The notes beneath the pieces are model-generated. The model made no database searches, had not been told where the DNA came from, and was given only the letters and a program-made list of their open reading frames with translations. Position numbers and translations under genes: made by a program. From the NCBI GenBank assembly GCA_905215815.1, contig CAJMRN010000062.1, positions 1 to 11,716 on the forward strand: DNA of 11,716 bases. The letters are read 5' to 3'. Below, one piece after another: positions 1 to 5,415 of the stretch. Positions within the stretch are counted from its first letter, which is position 1. The number at the start of each line of letters is the position of its first letter. The stretch comes from an uncultured bacterium. Lineage in GTDB: Bacteria > Actinomycetota > Coriobacteriia > Coriobacteriales > Coriobacteriaceae.

Positions 1-766
1 CTTCGCCGGGCACGGTGTCGCGCCTGGGGTAGGCGCTGCTGCCCTCGCGGCCGACCATCATTTCCACGATCCGGTCGGGCGAGACCTCGCCGACGTTGAC
101 CGTCCCGATGATCCTGCCGTCGCGCATGACGGTGGCCGTCTCGCAGATCTCGAAAATTTCCTCCATCCGGTGGGAGATATAAATAACCGCAATGCCCCGT
201 TTTTTCAGGTCGCGGATGATGTCAAACAAAGCGTTCAGTTCTTTTTTGGTCAGCGTGGCCGAGGGCTCGTCCATCAGGATGATCCGGCAGTCGCGGCTGA
301 GCGCCTTGGCGATCTCCACCATCTGCTTGCCGGCCACGGTCAAGGACCCGACCTCGGTTCTGGGGTCCGCATCAAAGCCGATGCGGTCGAGCAGCTCCTT
401 CGCCTTCCGGTTGATCTCCTTCCAGTTGACCCGCTTGAGGCCCTTCGAGAGCCGGCCGGCGAAAATGTTCTCCGCAATGGAAAGCTGATCCACCAGATTG
501 AGCTCCTGGAAAATGATGCTGATGCCATGGGCGGCTGCAACCAGCGGATCGGTGATATCGACTTCCTTCCCGTCGATGAGGATCTGTCCTTCGTCTTTCT
601 TGTAGTTGCCGTTGAGGATCTTCATGAGCGTCGATTTGCCCGCGCCGTTTTCCCCGACCAGAGCCCGCACCTCGCCTTCGGCGACGGAGAAGCCCACGTC
701 GTCGAGCGCCTTGACGCCCGGGAACGACTTGCTGATATGACGCATTTCAAAAAAAGCATTGTTCAC
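1..766 (-). CDS. Sugar ABC transporter ATP-binding protein (RbsA/MglA type), C-terminus cut by window edge
   Basis: This is the ATPase subunit of a ribose/galactose-type sugar importer, which powers uptake at the inner face of the membrane. 255 codons are visible, the first of the two nucleotide-binding domains usual in this ~500-residue family; the rest lies beyond the left edge. Visible motifs are Walker A GENGAGKST (residues 38-46), Q-loop Gln87 in FQEL, a signature region LTVAGKQ (142-148, a variant of the usual LSVGQQQ), Walker B IILMDEP (162-168) and H-loop His199 in ISHRMEE. The start is taken as GTG at 766-764, because AAGGAG at 780-775 lies 8 nt upstream; the overlapping ATG at 772 stops after two codons. 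A sugar-binding protein fragment ends 91 nt upstream on the same strand, the normal binding-protein/ATPase order. The specific sugar cannot be told from the sequence. The family call is firm. Confidence 0.93.
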   Translation of the reverse strand, partial: MNNAFFEMRHISKSFPGVKALDDVGFSVAEGEVRALVGENGAGKSTLMKILNGNYKKDEGQILIDGKEVDITDPLVAAAHGISIIFQELNLVDQLSIAENIFAGRLSKGLKRVNWKEINRKAKELLDRIGFDADPRTEVGSLTVAGKQMVEIAKALSRDCRIILMDEPSATLTKKELNALFDIIRDLKKRGIAVIYISHRMEEIFEICETATVMRDGRIIGTVNVGEVSPDRIVEMMVGREGSSAYPRRDTVPGE

Positions 767-786
767 TGCATTGTCTCCTTTTTTAT

Positions 787-815
787 AGCAGCCGGGTGTT
801 GTCCACCCGGCTGCT
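787..815 (-). promoter_or_regulatory. Intercistronic hairpin between sugar-binding protein and ATPase genes
   Basis: A perfect 12-bp inverted repeat (AGCAGCCGGGTG at 787-798 and its complement at 804-815) encloses a 5-nt loop. On the transcribed minus strand it is followed by an A-rich stretch, not a U-run, so it does not look like an intrinsic terminator. Stable hairpins just after the binding-protein gene are common in ABC operons, where they protect the upstream mRNA and raise binding-protein levels over the ATPase. That role here is inference from position. Confidence 0.7.
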
Positions 816-857
816 GCTGCATCTGAATGACGGTCGTATCCGAAAGGAAACTGCGGC

Positions 858-1694
858 TTAGTCGTGCGCTGCAGTGTCGGCGTTTTCGGCGGTGACGAGC
901 TCCATGCCCAGCCACTGGACGCGCTCGACGGTCTCGCCGTCGCTGACGGCCTTGATGGTATCCATCGCGTCACGGGCAAAGAAGCCTGCGGGATAGGTGA
1001 TGGTGAAGGCGAACTTGCCTTCCTTCAGATAGGGGATGGACCACTCATAGAAGCCCTGGGAAGCGATGATGATCTGATCCTGCTTGCCGGCGGCCTCGAT
1101 GGCGTTCCAGACACCCTTGGACATGCCGTCGTCCTGGACGAGGAATGCCTTCAGGTCGGGGTTGGCGGTGATGATGTCTTCCGCGGCAGCCTGGGCCTTC
1201 TGGGTATCCCAGTCGCAGTACTGCGTGGCGACGATCTCGATGTCGGGGTACTTGGCCAGCTCTTCTTCGAAGCCGGCGGTACGCTGCTGGGCGTTGTCAG
1301 CACCGGTCAGGCCGGCGATGAGGCTGTGGCTTTGCGAAGTGGGGATGCCAAAACGCGACGCTGTGGCGCCGTAGACGACGATGGAGAACAGCGCCGCGCA
1401 TAGGCAGGCGAGCGCCATGGTGCTGTTTCCGCCAAAGTCGACGATATGTGAGATGGTGTTGGCGACGCTCGCGTTAAAGTGCGTCATGATGAGCACGCCG
1501 AGGAAGTTGAATGCGGCGCTCATGAGAATGGCGGCACGGGCGGGCATGCAACGCGTAGTGACGCAGGTCGCGATGGCGTTGGGCGCGTCGGTCCATCCAT
1601 TGACGAAGATGGCGCCCAACGCGAGGATCACGGTGACGGCAAGGACTGGGTTCGACACAATTTGGCCGAGGAAGGTTGAGAACGTTACGTCCAT
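858..1694 (-). CDS. Chimeric ORF: N-terminal PiT-family inorganic phosphate transporter fused in frame to C-terminal half of a sugar ABC substrate-binding protein
   Basis: The ORF encodes 278 residues that fall into two unrelated halves. Residues 1 to ~130 match the N-terminus of a PiT phosphate permease: a first membrane segment (~15-33), the signature around NGWTDAPNAIATCVTTR (32-48), further hydrophobic stretches (~53-72, ~92-112) and GIPTSQSHSLIAGLTGA (116-132). PiT proteins usually run well over 300 residues, so about two thirds of the permease is missing. Residues ~131-278 match the C-terminal lobe of an RbsB-like periplasmic sugar-binding protein (NAQQRTAGFEEELAKYP, AFLVQDDGMSKG, then a typical C-terminal end); its signal peptide and first lobe are missing. 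The start at 1694 is the first available after an in-frame TAA at 1727-1725, and has only a weak GAGAAAG Shine-Dalgarno. No known protein joins these parts, and the second half would need export. The ORF is probably non-functional, or an assembly join; the downstream ABC ATPase belongs with the second half only. Confidence 0.88.
   Translation of the reverse strand: MDVTFSTFLGQIVSNPVLAVTVILALGAIFVNGWTDAPNAIATCVTTRCMPARAAILMSAAFNFLGVLIMTHFNASVANTISHIVDFGGNSTMALACLCAALFSIVVYGATASRFGIPTSQSHSLIAGLTGADNAQQRTAGFEEELAKYPDIEIVATQYCDWDTQKAQAAAEDIITANPDLKAFLVQDDGMSKGVWNAIEAAGKQDQIIIASQGFYEWSIPYLKEGKFAFTITYPAGFFARDAMDTIKAVSDGETVERVQWLGMELVTAENADTAAHD
1296..1308 (-). other. Junction between phosphate permease and sugar-binding protein sequence
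   Basis: The switch falls near residues 130-133 (Leu-Thr-Gly-Ala-Asp). A Thr-Gly-Ala or similar step is plausible in both parents: PiT proteins have SHSLIAGLTGA, and binding proteins of this kind often have a Gly-rich step just before the AQQR-type motif. A short stretch shared by both sources would allow an exact in-frame join, by recombination or by an assembler. The exact breakpoint cannot be fixed without both parent sequences. Confidence 0.7.
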
Positions 1695-1724
1695 ATATGG
1701 GCTTTCTCGAAGTTTGCAGACACG

Positions 1725-1756
1725 TTACAAAAACATGATAAATCGTATCACCTCCT
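1725..1756 (-). promoter_or_regulatory. Strong Shine-Dalgarno with minimal leader ORF upstream of the phosphate permease start
   Basis: AGGAGGTGAT (1756-1747) is a full match to the 16S rRNA anti-Shine-Dalgarno tail, the best ribosome site in the window. It does not serve the annotated permease start at 1694. It precedes ATG-TTT-TTG-TAA (1736-1725), 14 nt downstream, in the same frame as the permease but closed by the stop. It may be a leader mini-ORF with translational coupling or attenuation, or a relic of an earlier start. Function is not shown. Confidence 0.45.
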
Positions 1757-1909
1757 GCGGGTCTCTTTACCGAGTTCTGATGGGAGAAGTGAACTTTTTG
1801 GCACTAAAATTGAATATTAGCCCTGTTGACCGCGGGTGTTCTTTTTGCTAACACGCCATGCGGACATGCGCGCGCGTCCCAACATCCCAAAATCACAGTC
1901 TGTTCGCTT

Positions 1910-1915
1910 TACAAT
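1910..1915 (+). promoter_or_regulatory. Putative -10 element for the small hypothetical gene
   Basis: TACAAT lies 29 nt before the ATG at 1945, a distance that fits a short 5' leader. No convincing -35 hexamer lies 16-19 nt upstream. The assignment rests on hexamer match and position only. Confidence 0.4.
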
Positions 1916-1944
1916 ATGCAAACATGCGTTCGATAATAGGGGAC

Positions 1945-2283
1945 ATGGAATATCGACAGACAGACGGCAAAACTCGGCGCGTGCACAAGCAGTATGTGGA
2001 CGTCGTGGCCCGCATCCTCGCGGGCGGACAAGTCGTGCCGGTTACCGTCTGCTGGGTCGACGGCCGCTGTTTTACGATTGACGAGATTGTCTCGTCCACC
2101 GGTTTTGGCCTAACGGTTCACGGCATTCGTACGGCGACCTATAAGGTTCGTTTTGGCGGGCATGCGACCGAACTGTATCTGGAAGAACAGGCGCGCGAGC
2201 GACCGGATGGCTCGCAGGCTCATCTGATGCGTTGGTGGGTGTGGGCATTCGACCGTACACTTGAGAGTGAACGCCGCAGGTAA
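1945..2283 (+). CDS. Small uncharacterised protein, probably beta-rich
   Basis: This gene is not recognised. From the ATG at 1945 it gives 112 residues. The frame stays open further upstream (an ATG at 1858, another at 1924), but those starts have no ribosome site and add unconvincing sequence ahead of a -10-like TACAAT; the 1945 start itself has only a weak AGGGG close by. The protein has alternating hydrophobic stretches (VVPVTVCWVDG at 30-40, FTIDEI at 43-48, TYKVRF at 65-70, TELYLE at 75-80) and a Trp-rich end (RWWVW, 96-100), a pattern typical of a small beta-barrel or SH3-like fold. No signal peptide or membrane segment is present. Its neighbours are a divergent phosphate permease gene and a co-directional membrane protein gene 83 nt downstream. 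Codon use matches the surrounding genes, which supports it being real. Confidence 0.68.
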   Translation: MEYRQTDGKTRRVHKQYVDVVARILAGGQVVPVTVCWVDGRCFTIDEIVSSTGFGLTVHGIRTATYKVRFGGHATELYLEEQARERPDGSQAHLMRWWVWAFDRTLESERRR

Positions 2284-2301
2284 GAGTGCGCGGCATTCGG
2301 G

Positions 2302-2307
2302 TACAAT
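2302..2307 (+). promoter_or_regulatory. Putative -10 element for the Bax inhibitor-1 family gene
   Basis: TACAAT, preceded by GGG and followed by GG, lies 59 nt before the ATG at 2367. No -35 hexamer at normal spacing is recognisable. Similar GGG-TA-Y-N-AT sequences precede other genes in the window. Confidence 0.4.
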
Positions 2308-2366
2308 GGCAGGAATCTTGTCATCTGCTGTGCCGTCTTTCACGGCACTTTTTGAAAGGACGAAGT

Positions 2367-3062
2367 ATGAACGATATCCAGGGCTATCAGAACGGCCCCA
2401 TCGAAACCGGCGCAAGCCGTGCCAAGGAGATGTCGCCGCGCGCGTACAACCTTGTCATGTCTGCCCTGATCTTTTTGGGCTTTTGCGCCATGGGCGTCGG
2501 TGCTTACTTTACGAGCACCATGTCGTTTGCGCGCATGATGATGAGCGGCGCCGCTTTGCCGCTGGTCTTTGGCTCATTTATTTTGACCATCGTCGGCATG
2601 GTCATGATGTCGGCCGCTGCCAGCAAACAGTCCGTGGGCCTGTCACTCGTGGGCTACGTGGTCTTTGCGAGCACCTTTGGCCTGACGGCGTCGTTTGGTC
2701 TTGCCAACTACGACCTGCCTACCATTAACACCGCCTTTATCGCCACCGCTGCTATCACCTTTGTCTTTGGTGCGCTGGGCGTGACCTTCCCCAAGTTCTT
2801 CCAGCGTGTGTATGGCATTGGTTTTGGCATCCTGCTTGCCACGATTCTGGTCGAGATCGTGCTGATGTTTATGGGCGTTTCGCAGTCCATCACCGACCTG
2901 ATCGTGATTGTGGTGTTCGCCGGCTTCATCGGCTACGACACCTATGTGGCAACGACGGTGCCGCCCACGCTGCCCAACGCCGTGCTTATGGCATCCAACC
3001 TGTTCGTGGACATCATCAACGTGTTCCTGCGCATTCTGAACATCCTTGGTCGTCGCGACTAG
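2367..3062 (+). CDS. Bax inhibitor-1/YccA family integral membrane protein
   Basis: This is a 231-residue polytopic membrane protein of the BI-1 (UPF0005) family. Bacterial members such as YetJ act as pH-sensitive calcium leak channels in the inner membrane; the role of this one is not established. About seven hydrophobic segments can be read (roughly 28-48, 62-82, 89-112, 121-140, 148-168, 174-193, 205-226), the usual topology. The C-terminal signature is clear: GYDTYVA (189-195, with Asp191), then NAVLMASNLFVDIINVFLRIL (204-224, with Asp215), ending GRR. The start at 2367 has GAAAGGA 6 nt upstream; the frame extends upstream to 2286 without a ribosome site. The gene stands alone, with a -10-like element before it and a terminator after it. 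Length is normal for the family. Confidence 0.92.
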   Translation: MNDIQGYQNGPIETGASRAKEMSPRAYNLVMSALIFLGFCAMGVGAYFTSTMSFARMMMSGAALPLVFGSFILTIVGMVMMSAAASKQSVGLSLVGYVVFASTFGLTASFGLANYDLPTINTAFIATAAITFVFGALGVTFPKFFQRVYGIGFGILLATILVEIVLMFMGVSQSITDLIVIVVFAGFIGYDTYVATTVPPTLPNAVLMASNLFVDIINVFLRILNILGRRD

Positions 3063-3105
3063 TGCCAAATTGCAGCGGTGCTTGCCGTGCGCGCAACTCG
3101 ATACG

Positions 3106-3134
3106 AAAGGCGGTCCTTCGGGGCCGTCTTTTTT
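3106..3134 (+). terminator. Intrinsic terminator after the Bax inhibitor-1 family gene
   Basis: An 11-bp stem (AAAGGCGGTCC at 3106-3116 with 3121-3131, including two G-U pairs) carries a stabilising UUCG tetraloop and runs into a T-tract at 3129-3134. It lies 43 nt after the stop codon. The A-rich 5' side means it could also end transcription from the other strand. Confidence 0.88.
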
Positions 3135-3147
3135 GTGTGCGGCGGGG

Positions 3148-3153
3148 TATCAT
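3148..3153 (+). promoter_or_regulatory. Putative -10 element for the TIGR02452-family gene
   Basis: TATCAT, preceded by GGGG and followed by GG, lies 47 nt before the ATG at 3201 and just after the upstream terminator, so the gene needs its own promoter about here. No -35 is evident. Confidence 0.42.
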
Positions 3154-3200
3154 GGATGGGAAAAGCCGATAGCGGCAGAGACCGAGAAAGGTGACCACTT

Positions 3201-4349
3201 ATGGCAGACGTCGACAACAGGAACCGTAACCGCAGGTCTAATCGCGCGGGACAGCCCAATCCCAAGCGCGAGGCGCGTGCCAAGGCCGCCGAGCGTCACG
3301 TGGCGACTGTGTCCGAAGCGTGCGCCAAGGATATTGAGCGCTCGCTTGCCGGCGTGCGTGAGTTCGATGGCATGCCTGCTGGATTTGTCGCGGCGATGAA
3401 GGCCAAGGCCCAAGCGGCTGCGGCTGCCGAGGAGCCGGTTGCCGAGGTTGTGGAGGCTGACGCTGCCGAGGTTGAGACTGCCGAGGTGGAGGCCGCTGAG
3501 GTGGAGACTGCGGTCGAGTCCGAGGTGGCACCCGAGTTCACCGAGTCGGCCGACGAGGCTGAGTCCGCGCCCGCGGAGGAGGCTGCTCCGGTCCTGCCCG
3601 AGGTCACTGTGCTTGATGCCTCCGCCACGCAGGCAATCCTCGATAACGGCCGCGGCTATGCGCAGTTCTGCGATATGGCCGTGCTTGCCTTTGCCTCGTT
3701 TACCAATCCGGGCGGCGGCTATATCCAGGGCTACCTGGGCCAGGAGGCGACGCTCTGCGCCGATTCGTACTTGTACAACGTGCTCGACAAGCAGCGCAAG
3801 TGGTACGGCGAGAACCGTCGCCGCAACATCAACTGCGAGCTGTACCGCAATCGTGCGCTGGTGGTGCCCGCCGTGCGCTTCGATCGCAACCACGTGCACG
3901 CATACGCCGATGTAATCGTTGCCGCCGCACCCAACGTCAGGCGTGCCTGCCAGGAGTACCGCGTGAGCGACGACGCCCTGTTGGATGCCCTGCGCGACCG
4001 TATCCGCTTTGTCCTTGCCGTCTGCGATGAGCTGGGTCGCGAGAAGCTCGTACTGGGTGCTTGGGGCTGCGACAACAACGGCTTTGACGCCGAGGCCGTG
4101 GCAGAGCTCTTCCGCGAGGAGCTCGCATCGGGTGACTTTAAGGTCAAGCAGGTGTTCTTTGCCGTGCCCTCTACGCGCTGGGATGAGGATTTTGCCAAGT
4201 TCGAGCACGTGCTGGCAAGCTTCCCCGAGCGCAACGAGGAGTCCTATGCCCAGGTTGCCGCACGCGCTGCGGCTGCTCGCGCCGCCGAGCAGGCCCAGGC
4301 TGCCGCCGAGGACGATGAGGACGATGACGATTGGCGCAAGTACCTGTAA
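3201..4349 (+). CDS. TIGR02452 family (microbial PARG-like, DUF2263) protein with acidic linker and altered catalytic motif
   Basis: This 382-residue protein belongs to the TIGR02452 family, which is related to bacterial poly(ADP-ribose) glycohydrolases with a macrodomain fold. An N-terminal helical part (~1-72, Arg/Ala-rich) is followed by an acidic, low-complexity Ala/Glu/Val linker (~73-135) and then the catalytic domain (~136-345). The family core is clear: VLAFASFTNPGGG (161-173) with the GGG loop, QE (181-182), LCADSYLY (185-192), LVVPAVRF (220-227) and LGAWGCDNNGFD (285-296). The tail is Ala-rich, then strongly acidic (EDDEDDDDW, 370-378). PARG enzymes use GGG-x6-8-QEE; here the second Glu, the catalytic one in studied PARGs, is Ala183 (GCG, 3747-3749). 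The protein may therefore bind ADP-ribose without cleaving it, or use another residue. The start at 3201 has AAAGGTGA 6 nt upstream. The gene stands alone between two terminators. Confidence 0.85.
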   Translation: MADVDNRNRNRRSNRAGQPNPKREARAKAAERHVATVSEACAKDIERSLAGVREFDGMPAGFVAAMKAKAQAAAAAEEPVAEVVEADAAEVETAEVEAAEVETAVESEVAPEFTESADEAESAPAEEAAPVLPEVTVLDASATQAILDNGRGYAQFCDMAVLAFASFTNPGGGYIQGYLGQEATLCADSYLYNVLDKQRKWYGENRRRNINCELYRNRALVVPAVRFDRNHVHAYADVIVAAAPNVRRACQEYRVSDDALLDALRDRIRFVLAVCDELGREKLVLGAWGCDNNGFDAEAVAELFREELASGDFKVKQVFFAVPSTRWDEDFAKFEHVLASFPERNEESYAQVAARAAAARAAEQAQAAAEDDEDDDDWRKYL

Positions 4350-4374
4350 TCGGTACGTGCCGACAGATAGGTCG

Positions 4375-4407
4375 AGCCGGCGGGAGGGCTGCTCCCGTCG
4401 GCTTTTT
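4375..4407 (+). terminator. Intrinsic terminator after the TIGR02452-family gene
   Basis: A 12-bp stem (AGCCGGCGGGAG at 4375-4386 with 4392-4403, one G-U pair) has a 5-nt loop and runs directly into TTTT. It lies 25 nt after the stop codon and 19 nt before the next start, so the next gene probably depends on read-through or on a promoter within the end of the upstream gene. Confidence 0.9.
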
Positions 4408-4426
4408 ACTAAAGGAAGGGCTTACG

Positions 4427-5086
4427 ATGAAAAACGTTCTGTGCTTTGGTGACAGCAATACCTATGGCTATGATCCGGCTGGTATGCGCGATGGCACCGC
4501 GGTGCGCTATGCGCAGGATGTGCGCTGGTGCGGCGTGGCGCAGCGTGACCTGGGCGAGGGCTGGCATGTGATTGAGGAGGGGCTCAACGGCCGCACGACG
4601 GTGCGCGACGATATGTGCCATCTGGACACTAACCTCAACGGCATTCGCGCGCTTCCGATGCTGCTCGAGGCCCATAAGCCGCTGGACGCCATTGTGATCA
4701 TGCTGGGCACCAACGACTGTAAGACGGTCTTTAACGTGACAGCTTCCGATATCGCCCGTGGCGCCATGGCACTGATTCGCGCCGTCCGCGCGTTTCCGTG
4801 GACCGACGCTGCGCCTTGTCCGCACATTCTGCTGATGGCTCCTATCAAGATCAAGCCGCAGATCGCCGATGTGTATATGACCGACTTTGACGAGCATTCC
4901 GTTGAGGCATCTGAACATTTTGGCGAGTACTATGCGCACGTGGCCGAGCAGTTTGGCTGCGACTTTTTGAATGCCGCCGAGTTTGCCGAGCCGGGCGATA
5001 TCGACTATCTGCATATGATGCCCGAAAGCCATGAGAGCTTGGGTCACGCCGTGGCGGCCAAGCTCAAAGAGATGCTCGGTGAGTAG
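4427..5086 (+). CDS. SGNH/GDSL-family hydrolase (arylesterase-like)
   Basis: This 219-residue enzyme belongs to the SGNH hydrolase superfamily, whose members cleave esters of lipids, carbohydrates or small acyl groups. All four blocks are present: FGDSNTYGY (7-15, nucleophile Ser10), Gly54 in EGLNGRTTV, LGTNDCK (94-99, Asn96) and D-x-x-H in IDYLHMMP (192-199, Asp193 and His196). It has no signal peptide or membrane segment, so it is probably cytoplasmic. The resemblance is to the arylesterase/acyl-CoA thioesterase-like subgroup; the substrate cannot be predicted. The start at 4427 has an AAAGGAAGGG ribosome site (4411-4420) 6 nt upstream; the open frame continues upstream through the preceding terminator and should not be used. 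Downstream is the palindromic repeat array, with thiD converging from the other side. Confidence 0.92.
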   Translation: MKNVLCFGDSNTYGYDPAGMRDGTAVRYAQDVRWCGVAQRDLGEGWHVIEEGLNGRTTVRDDMCHLDTNLNGIRALPMLLEAHKPLDAIVIMLGTNDCKTVFNVTASDIARGAMALIRAVRAFPWTDAAPCPHILLMAPIKIKPQIADVYMTDFDEHSVEASEHFGEYYAHVAEQFGCDFLNAAEFAEPGDIDYLHMMPESHESLGHAVAAKLKEMLGE

Positions 5087-5141
5087 CACGGCCCAAAGCA
5101 GTACAAAAGTTCCCCTTGCGGCGGCTTGTTTCGTTGGTTTG

Positions 5142-5196
5142 TCTTGATCTGTAACAGCTGTAAGGCCGAAAACGGGTTAGATGTTACAGATTGAGA
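5142..5196. repeat. Palindromic unit 1 of the array
   Basis: The arms are TCTTGATCTGTAACA (5142-5156) and TGTTACAGATTGAGA (5182-5196). Both departures from perfect pairing are G-U in plus-strand RNA, so the hairpin is kept at RNA level. Confidence 0.88.
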
Positions 5197-5222
5197 TTAT
5201 TTAGGTCGATATCGGTCGTTTG

Positions 5223-5277
5223 TCTCGATCTGTAACATCTAGGGTCGATTTTGCCGAGTTACTGTTACAGATCGAGA
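5223..5277. repeat. Palindromic unit 2 of the array
   Basis: The arms TCTCGATCTGTAACA (5223-5237) and TGTTACAGATCGAGA (5263-5277) are perfect inverted repeats of 15 bp. The loop is 25 nt. Confidence 0.9.
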
Positions 5278-5302
5278 TTATCTTCTCAGCGGAATTTGAA
5301 TG

Positions 5303-5357
5303 TCTCAATCTGTAACAGGTGGGCCGAAAAATGGACTCTAACTGTTACGGATCGAGA
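5303..5357. repeat. Palindromic unit 3 of the array
   Basis: The arms are TCTCAATCTGTAACA (5303-5317) and TGTTACGGATCGAGA (5343-5357), 13 of 15 positions perfectly paired. The loop again holds CCGAAAA, as in unit 1. Confidence 0.88.
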
Positions 5358-5367
5358 TGTTTGTGGG

Positions 5368-5404
5368 AACCACCACAAAGGCGCCTGTCCCCTTTGTGGT
5401 GGTT
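5368..5404 (-). terminator. Strong hairpin downstream of thiD, possible terminator
   Basis: A perfect 14-bp inverted repeat (AACCACCACAAAGG at 5368-5381, complement at 5391-5404) has a 9-nt loop. It ends 11 nt from the thiD stop codon, a typical terminator position, but neither strand has a proper U-run after the stem. It could end transcription weakly, block 3' exonucleases, or be a dispersed palindromic repeat. Confidence 0.6.
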
Positions 5405-5415
5405 TGGGACGGGGC

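Larger units (their letters stand above)
5142..5357. repeat. Array of three tandem palindromic units: six 15-bp half-sites alternating in orientation at ~40-bp spacing
   Basis: The half-site is TCTCGATCTGTAACA or a near match. Forward copies start at 5142, 5223 and 5303; inverted copies start at 5182, 5263 and 5343. Start-to-start distances are 40, 41, 40, 40 and 40 nt. Each forward/inverted pair can fold into a 15-bp stem with a 25-nt loop. Unit 1 differs from perfect at two places, both G-U pairs in RNA. Unit 2 is perfect. Unit 3 has one G-U and one A-C. Loops share a core around CCGAAAA; linkers between units start TTAT. The array lies between convergent genes (SGNH hydrolase and thiD). 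It resembles REP/BIME-type repeats or a set of binding sites for a dimeric protein; the role is not known. No transposase or CRISPR-associated gene lies nearby. Confidence 0.93.

Noticed and set aside
787..815. Intrinsic terminator between binding protein and ATPase genes
   Set aside because: The stem is followed on the transcribed strand by ATAAAAAAGG, which is A-rich and lacks a U-run, so it is kept as an intercistronic hairpin.
864..1403. Plus-strand ORF opposite the fusion ORF
   Set aside because: The minus-strand frame carries recognisable protein sequence in both halves; the plus frame does not, and has no ribosome site.
1858..1944. Upstream extension of the small hypothetical gene to ATG 1858
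   Set aside because: No ribosome site precedes it and the added 29 residues do not look like protein; the stretch holds the likely -10 element.
3150..4208. Long minus-strand ORF (352 codons) opposite the TIGR02452-family gene
   Set aside because: It is a shadow of the high-GC gene on the plus strand: it runs through the upstream gap and ribosome site, has a repetitive His/Leu/Gly make-up and no family motif.
5142..5357. CRISPR array
   Set aside because: The repeats are only 15 bp and alternate in orientation, the intervening 25-nt stretches resemble each other, and no cas gene is present.
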